Of a DNA stretch of 9,173 nt, positions 4,589-9,173 are shown piece after piece. A program made the translations under genes and the position numbers. The notes under the pieces were generated by a model. It had not been told where the DNA came from, ran no database searches, and worked only from the letters and a program-made list of their open reading frames with translations. The DNA lies in contig JALOLW010000136.1 in assembly GCA_025455795.1 (NCBI GenBank), forward strand, positions 1 through 9,173. Reading direction: 5' to 3'. How positions within the stretch are numbered: position 1 is the stretch's first letter; the number at the start of each line of letters is the position of its first letter. Origin of the DNA: Spirosomataceae bacterium. Its GTDB lineage: Bacteria > Bacteroidota > Bacteroidia > Cytophagales > Spirosomataceae.

Positions 4589-7500
4589 ATGTCTGAACCT
4601 TCTCAACAGGGGCTTTACCGCCCCGAGTTCGAACACGATGCCTGTGGTATTGGCTTTCGTGCCAACATGAAAGGCCGCAAATCTCACCAAATAGTTGCCG
4701 ATGCCATCACGATGCTCGAGCGCATGGACCACCGTGGCGCCTGTGGTTGCGACCCCAACAGTGGCGACGGCGCGGGTATTTTGTTACAGATCCCCCACGA
4801 ATTTTTAGTTGAAGAGTGTTTTGACCAAAGCCCCCGCATCCGTCTCCCCGAAGCCGGTGATTATGCCGTCGGAATGGTGTTTTTTCCAAAAGATGAAGCC
4901 ATACGAGAAGCGTGCCGCGATGTACTCAACCGCAAGATTAAGAAGTTGGGGATGGAGCTGCTTGGCTACCGCGTCGTACCTACCCAAAACGACAGCCTCG
5001 GCGAGATGTCGTCGGGTTCGGAGCCTTCTATTGAACAAGTATTTATCAAGCGTCCCGATAATATTACGACAGACATTGCCTTTGAGCGTCGCCTGTATGT
5101 GTTGCGCCAGTACGCTACGCGCATGGTACGCAACACCGTGACGGGCGCCAAACGTAATTTCTATTTTTCGTCGCTTTCCTGCCGTACTATCTCCTATAAA
5201 GGACAGCTCACCACCAATCAGTTGAGCTACTATTTTCCCGATTTGCACAACGAAGCGGTGCAGTCGGCGTTTGCCATTATTCACTCACGTTTTTCGACCA
5301 ATACGTTTCCTGCTTGGAAACTGGCCCAGCCGTTTCGGTATATTGCCCACAACGGTGAAATCAACACCGTGCGTGGCAACGTGAACTGGATTCGGGCCGC
5401 CGAAAAATCGTTTTTCTCGGAGCATTTTACCAAAGAGGAAATGGAGATGATTTTGCCCATCTGCGGCTCAAGCAACTCCGACACTGCCCACTTGGACAAT
5501 GCCATCGAACTGCTGCATCTCTCTGGCCGGTCGCTGCCCCACGTGATGATGATGCTTATCCCCGAAGCATGGGACGGCAACGACCAAATGGACCCTCAAC
5601 GCAAGGCGTTTTACGAATTTCACGCCTCGTTTCAAGAACCTTGGGACGGTCCTGCCTCTATTTCGTTTACCGACGGTCGCATCATCGGGGCAACCCTCGA
5701 CCGCAATGGTCTCCGTCCGTCGCGCTATTGGGTACTCAACGACGACACCGTCATCATGGCATCTGAGGCGGGTGTGCTGGACATAGACCCCGCCAAAGTA
5801 GTGAGCAAAGGCCGCTTGCAAGCAGGCAAAATGTTTGTGGTGGACATGGAGCAAGGCCGCATCATTCCCGACGACGAACTCAAAGCCGACATTTGCTCCC
5901 GCCAGCCCTACCAAGAATGGCTCAACGAACATAAAATCAAAATCGCCGAACTCGAACCCTCTCCCCGCCCCTTCGGTCAATACCCCGAGCATAAACTTCT
6001 GAAAAGGCAAATCGCTTTCGGATTTACGTCCGAAGACCTGCGTATGGTACTCGGGCCGATGGCCGAAACAGGCATGGAAGCGGTAGGTTCGATGGGTACT
6101 GATGTTCCTTTGGCGGTATTATCAGACCAGAGTCAGCATTTATCGCATTATTTCAAACAGCTTTTTGCCCAAGTCACCAACCCGCCCATTGACTCCATCC
6201 GAGAGCGTTCGATTATGTCGCTTATCTCGTTTGTAGGCGCAGGCGAAAACCTCCTCACCGAGTCACCCAATCACTGCCGTCAGATTGAGCTTGACCAACC
6301 AGTTTTGACCGTCGAGGAATTTGACAAGCTCCGTTGGGTGGACAAAGAAGGCTTCCAAGCCAAAACCATCAATACCTATTTCCGCGCCGACCAAGGCGGT
6401 GTGGCATTGAAAAGAGCCTTAGAGCGGATATGTATATACGCCGAAGATGCGATTGAAGACGGCTTTGAAATCCTCATCCTCTCCGACCGCGCCATTGACT
6501 CCGACCACGCCCCCATTCCATCGTTGCTTGCTACGGCAGCCGTACACCATCACCTGATTCGTAAAGGTGTGCGCGGAAAAGTGGGCCTTTTGGTAGAAGC
6601 AGGTGATGTCTATGAAACTCACCATTTTGCGACGCTCATTGGCTACGGCGCGGCGGGTGTTTGTCCATACATGGCCTTTGAGAGTATTGCCTATATGAAC
6701 AAAAAAGGCTTAATTAATGGAGAGTTCAAGGACGAAAAATTGTACTACAACTACGTCAAGGCTGTCAATAAAGAGTTGCTCAAAATCTTCTCTAAAATGG
6801 GCATTTCGACCTTGCAATCTTACCAAGGAGCGCAGATTTTTGAATGCTTGGGATTGAACAAAGAGGTGGTGGACCAATATTTCACGGGTACTATTTCGCG
6901 TATTGGTGGCATGGGATTGGACGAAATCGCGCGCGAAGCGTTGATTCGCCACAAGGTAGCCTACCCCCCCAAACCAGTCGCCCACCAACATTTGGAAGTG
7001 GGTGGTTTTTACCAATGGAAACAGCGCGGCGAAGCCCACATTTTCAACCCCCAAACGATTCACTTGCTCCAACAGTCCACCCGTAAAGGGGGCGACGAAG
7101 GCTACAAAGTTTTCAAACAGTTTTCCAAACTCATAGACGACCAAACCCAAAAAGCCCTCACCCTGCGCGGATTGATGCGCTTCAAAAAAGGCAATCCGAT
7201 TCCGCTCGAAGAAGTAGAATCGGTGGAGAGCATTTTCAAGCGTTTTGCGACGGGTGCCATGTCGTTTGGTTCGATTTCGTGGGAAGCCCACACCACACTC
7301 GCTATCGCCATGAACCGCATCGGCGGCAAGTCCAACTCTGGCGAGGGCGGCGAAGACGAGATTCGGTACGAGCGTCTGCCCAACGGCGATTTTATGTCGT
7401 CGGCCATCAAGCAAGTGGCTTCGGGGCGTTTTGGCGTAACGAGCCACTACCTCAGCAGTGCCCAAGAACTTCAAATCAAAATGGCGCAAGGGGCCAAGCC

Positions 7501-9173
7501 TGGCGAAGGCGGGCAGTTGCCGGGTCACAAAGTAGATGATTGGATTGGGCGCACGCGCCACTCTACGCCAGGCGTGGGCTTGATTTCTCCCCCACCCCAC
7601 CACGATATTTATTCGATTGAGGATTTGGCGCAGTTGATTTTTGACCTCAAAAACGCCAACCGCGCCGCCCGCATCAGCGTCAAGCTCGTGTCGGAAGCGG
7701 GGGTAGGCACAGTGGCCACGGGCGTAGCCAAAGCCCACGCCGACCACATCTTGATTTCGGGCCACGACGGAGGTACGGGCGCGTCGCCGTTGAGTTCGAT
7801 TCGCCACGCAGGTTTGCCGTGGGAATTGGGCTTGGCCGAAACCCACCAAACCCTCGTCAAAAACAAACTCCGTGGACGGGTCACGATTCAAACCGACGGT
7901 CAGATGCGTACAGGCCGCGACTTGGCCATAGCGGCACTGCTCGGGGCTGAAGAGTTTGGGGTAGCCACGGCGGCGTTGGTCGCTACGGGCTGTATTATGA
8001 TGCGCAAATGCCACCTCAATACTTGTCCCGTAGGTGTAGCTACTCAGCGCAAAGAACTCCGCGCGATGTTTACGGGCAAACCCGAACACGTCGTCAATAT
8101 GTTTACGTACATGGCCCAAGAATTGCGCGAAATCATGGCGCAATTGGGCTTCCGCAGCATCAACGAAATGGTAGGCCAGGTGCAGTACCTCGAAATGCGC
8201 GACGATTTGAAACATTGGAAATACAAGTCGGTGGATTTCAACGCCATTTTATTCAAAGAAGATATGGGCATCAACGTGGCACAGTTCAAACAAGAAGAAC
8301 AAGACCACGGCATCGCTGAGGTGATTGATTGGAAACTGATTGAAGCCGCCCAAAGCGCGATTGACGACAAAGAAGAAGTTTATAAAGAATTTACTATCAA
8401 CAACTTGAATCGCTCGGTGGGCAACATGCTCTCCAACGAAATCTCCAAAAAATACGCAGGGGCGGGTCTTCCCAAAGGCACGATTCACTTCAAGTTTAGA
8501 GGTACGGCTGGGCAGAGTTTTGGGGCGTTCAATACCAACGGCATTCGTCTCGAACTCGAAGGCGATGCCAACGATTACTTCGGCAAAGGGCTGTGCGGTG
8601 CCGAGCTCATCGTGTATCCCGACCGCGAGGCTACTTTCAAACCCGAAGAAAACATCATCATCGGCAACGTGGCCTTTTATGGAGCTACGGCGGGCGAAGC
8701 GTACATACGCGGGATGGCGGGTGAGCGTTTTTGCGTGCGTAACTCAGGCGCAAAAGTCATCGTAGAAGGCGTGGGCGACCACGGCCTCGAATACATGACG
8801 GGCGGTGTCGCCGTGATTTTGGGCGAAGTAGGCCGCAATTTTGCCGCAGGAATGAGCGGCGGCGTGGCTTACGTGTGGGACAAAAACGGTACGTTTGCCA
8901 CCAAAGTAAACCGCGAAATGGTCCAACTCGAAGCCCTTACCGACGAAGACAAACAAATCTTGCGGGAGTTTATCGAAAAGCATTTCCAATACACCACGAG
9001 CAACGTGGCTTTTATGATGCTTCAAGACTTGGAAGCGTATTTTGGGCAGTTTGTCAAAGTCATGCCGACCGATTTCAAAAAAGCCCTCGAAGGACGCGGC
9101 ATCAGCCTCTCCCAACAAATCGCCGACAAAAACGTGGTGTATCAGGATATTGTGGTGGATGTAGCGCAGAATT
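4589..9173 (+). CDS. gltB: Glutamate synthase (GOGAT) large subunit, 3' end beyond window
   Basis: The frame is open for 1528 codons from ATG 4589 to the window edge. GltB proteins have about 1500 residues, so only a few should be missing. The enzyme releases ammonia from glutamine and channels it to 2-oxoglutarate, making two glutamates. Residues 19-430 are the class II glutaminase: after a predicted 18-residue propeptide, Cys19 in HDACGIGF is the nucleophile, with RFSTNTFPAW (234-243), NGEINT (255-260), GSSNSD (293-298) and NGLRP (373-377). A central domain (about 480-780) follows. The FMN synthase domain (about 820-1210) has MSFGSISWEAH from 891, GHDGGTGASP (1058-1067) and the 3Fe-4S cysteines C1135-x5-C1141-x4-C1146. 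The C-terminal GXGXG beta-helix starts near GTAGQSFGAF (1305) and continues through GATAGEAYIRG and GGVAVILGEVGRNF. All hallmark residues are present, with no frameshift seen. NADPH- versus ferredoxin-dependence cannot be read from this subunit; Bacteroidota usually encode a gltD partner downstream. It starts 220 bases after the regulator and likely has its own promoter. Confidence 0.98.
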   Translation, partial: MSEPSQQGLYRPEFEHDACGIGFRANMKGRKSHQIVADAITMLERMDHRGACGCDPNSGDGAGILLQIPHEFLVEECFDQSPRIRLPEAGDYAVGMVFFPKDEAIREACRDVLNRKIKKLGMELLGYRVVPTQNDSLGEMSSGSEPSIEQVFIKRPDNITTDIAFERRLYVLRQYATRMVRNTVTGAKRNFYFSSLSCRTISYKGQLTTNQLSYYFPDLHNEAVQSAFAIIHSRFSTNTFPAWKLAQPFRYIAHNGEINTVRGNVNWIRAAEKSFFSEHFTKEEMEMILPICGSSNSDTAHLDNAIELLHLSGRSLPHVMMMLIPEAWDGNDQMDPQRKAFYEFHASFQEPWDGPASISFTDGRIIGATLDRNGLRPSRYWVLNDDTVIMASEAGVLDIDPAKVVSKGRLQAGKMFVVDMEQGRIIPDDELKADICSRQPYQEWLNEHKIKIAELEPSPRPFGQYPEHKLLKRQIAFGFTSEDLRMVLGPMAETGMEAVGSMGTDVPLAVLSDQSQHLSHYFKQLFAQVTNPPIDSIRERSIMSLISFVGAGENLLTESPNHCRQIELDQPVLTVEEFDKLRWVDKEGFQAKTINTYFRADQGGVALKRALERICIYAEDAIEDGFEILILSDRAIDSDHAPIPSLLATAAVHHHLIRKGVRGKVGLLVEAGDVYETHHFATLIGYGAAGVCPYMAFESIAYMNKKGLINGEFKDEKLYYNYVKAVNKELLKIFSKMGISTLQSYQGAQIFECLGLNKEVVDQYFTGTISRIGGMGLDEIAREALIRHKVAYPPKPVAHQHLEVGGFYQWKQRGEAHIFNPQTIHLLQQSTRKGGDEGYKVFKQFSKLIDDQTQKALTLRGLMRFKKGNPIPLEEVESVESIFKRFATGAMSFGSISWEAHTTLAIAMNRIGGKSNSGEGGEDEIRYERLPNGDFMSSAIKQVASGRFGVTSHYLSSAQELQIKMAQGAKPGEGGQLPGHKVDDWIGRTRHSTPGVGLISPPPHHDIYSIEDLAQLIFDLKNANRAARISVKLVSEAGVGTVATGVAKAHADHILISGHDGGTGASPLSSIRHAGLPWELGLAETHQTLVKNKLRGRVTIQTDGQMRTGRDLAIAALLGAEEFGVATAALVATGCIMMRKCHLNTCPVGVATQRKELRAMFTGKPEHVVNMFTYMAQELREIMAQLGFRSINEMVGQVQYLEMRDDLKHWKYKSVDFNAILFKEDMGINVAQFKQEEQDHGIAEVIDWKLIEAAQSAIDDKEEVYKEFTINNLNRSVGNMLSNEISKKYAGAGLPKGTIHFKFRGTAGQSFGAFNTNGIRLELEGDANDYFGKGLCGAELIVYPDREATFKPEENIIIGNVAFYGATAGEAYIRGMAGERFCVRNSGAKVIVEGVGDHGLEYMTGGVAVILGEVGRNFAAGMSGGVAYVWDKNGTFATKVNREMVQLEALTDEDKQILREFIEKHFQYTTSNVAFMMLQDLEAYFGQFVKVMPTDFKKALEGRGISLSQQIADKNVVYQDIVVDVAQN

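Noticed and set aside
6710..8215. Long minus-strand ORF of 501 codons inside gltB
   Set aside because: It is fully antisense to the FMN and iron-sulfur region of gltB, whose catalytic motifs are intact in the plus frame. The product has no family features.

Overview
The window looks like a Bacteroidota chromosome, probably of the order Cytophagales. The grounds are a DUF5686/carboxypeptidase-like outer-membrane protein, a Bacteroidetes-type ECF sigma factor, TAnnTTTG-type -7 promoter elements, no clear Shine-Dalgarno sites, and roughly balanced GC with AT-rich intergenic regions. The genus cannot be fixed from this sequence alone.

Layout. (1) 1-1623, minus strand: the N-terminal 541 residues of a DUF5686 family protein that runs off the left edge. 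Its signal-peptide region carries a short palindromic element that has been absorbed in frame. (2) 1624-1792: a divergent intergenic region holding a good promoter for gene 1. (3) 1793-2467, plus strand: a 224-residue protein whose C-terminal half resembles the C-terminal domain of tagaturonate reductase (UxaB, mannitol dehydrogenase family) but has no NAD-binding domain. (4) 2455-3051, minus strand: an ECF sigma-70 factor, convergent with gene 3 and overlapping it by 13 bases. (5) 3052-3345: an intergenic region with a perfect 12-bp palindrome and a 9-bp-stem inverted repeat just before the next start codon. (6) 3346-4368, plus strand: a LacI/GalR-type regulator. (7) 4369-4588: an intergenic region rich in inverted repeats, with a promoter-like element. 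(8) 4589-9173, plus strand: glutamate synthase large subunit gltB, open to the right edge and probably lacking only a few C-terminal residues.

The genes do not form one pathway. gltB is core nitrogen assimilation: it transfers the glutamine amide to 2-oxoglutarate, and a gltD small subunit would be expected just to the right. The LacI regulator, the UxaB-like fragment and the orphan ECF sigma factor look like pieces of carbohydrate or regulatory loci whose partner genes (SusC/SusD, FecR, uronate catabolism) are absent here. I see no mobile-element genes, RNA genes or CRISPR array, and no clear new multi-gene system. The most interesting signals are the repeat in the DUF5686 signal peptide, the stand-alone UxaB-like C-terminal domain, and the symmetric sites in front of lacI and gltB.
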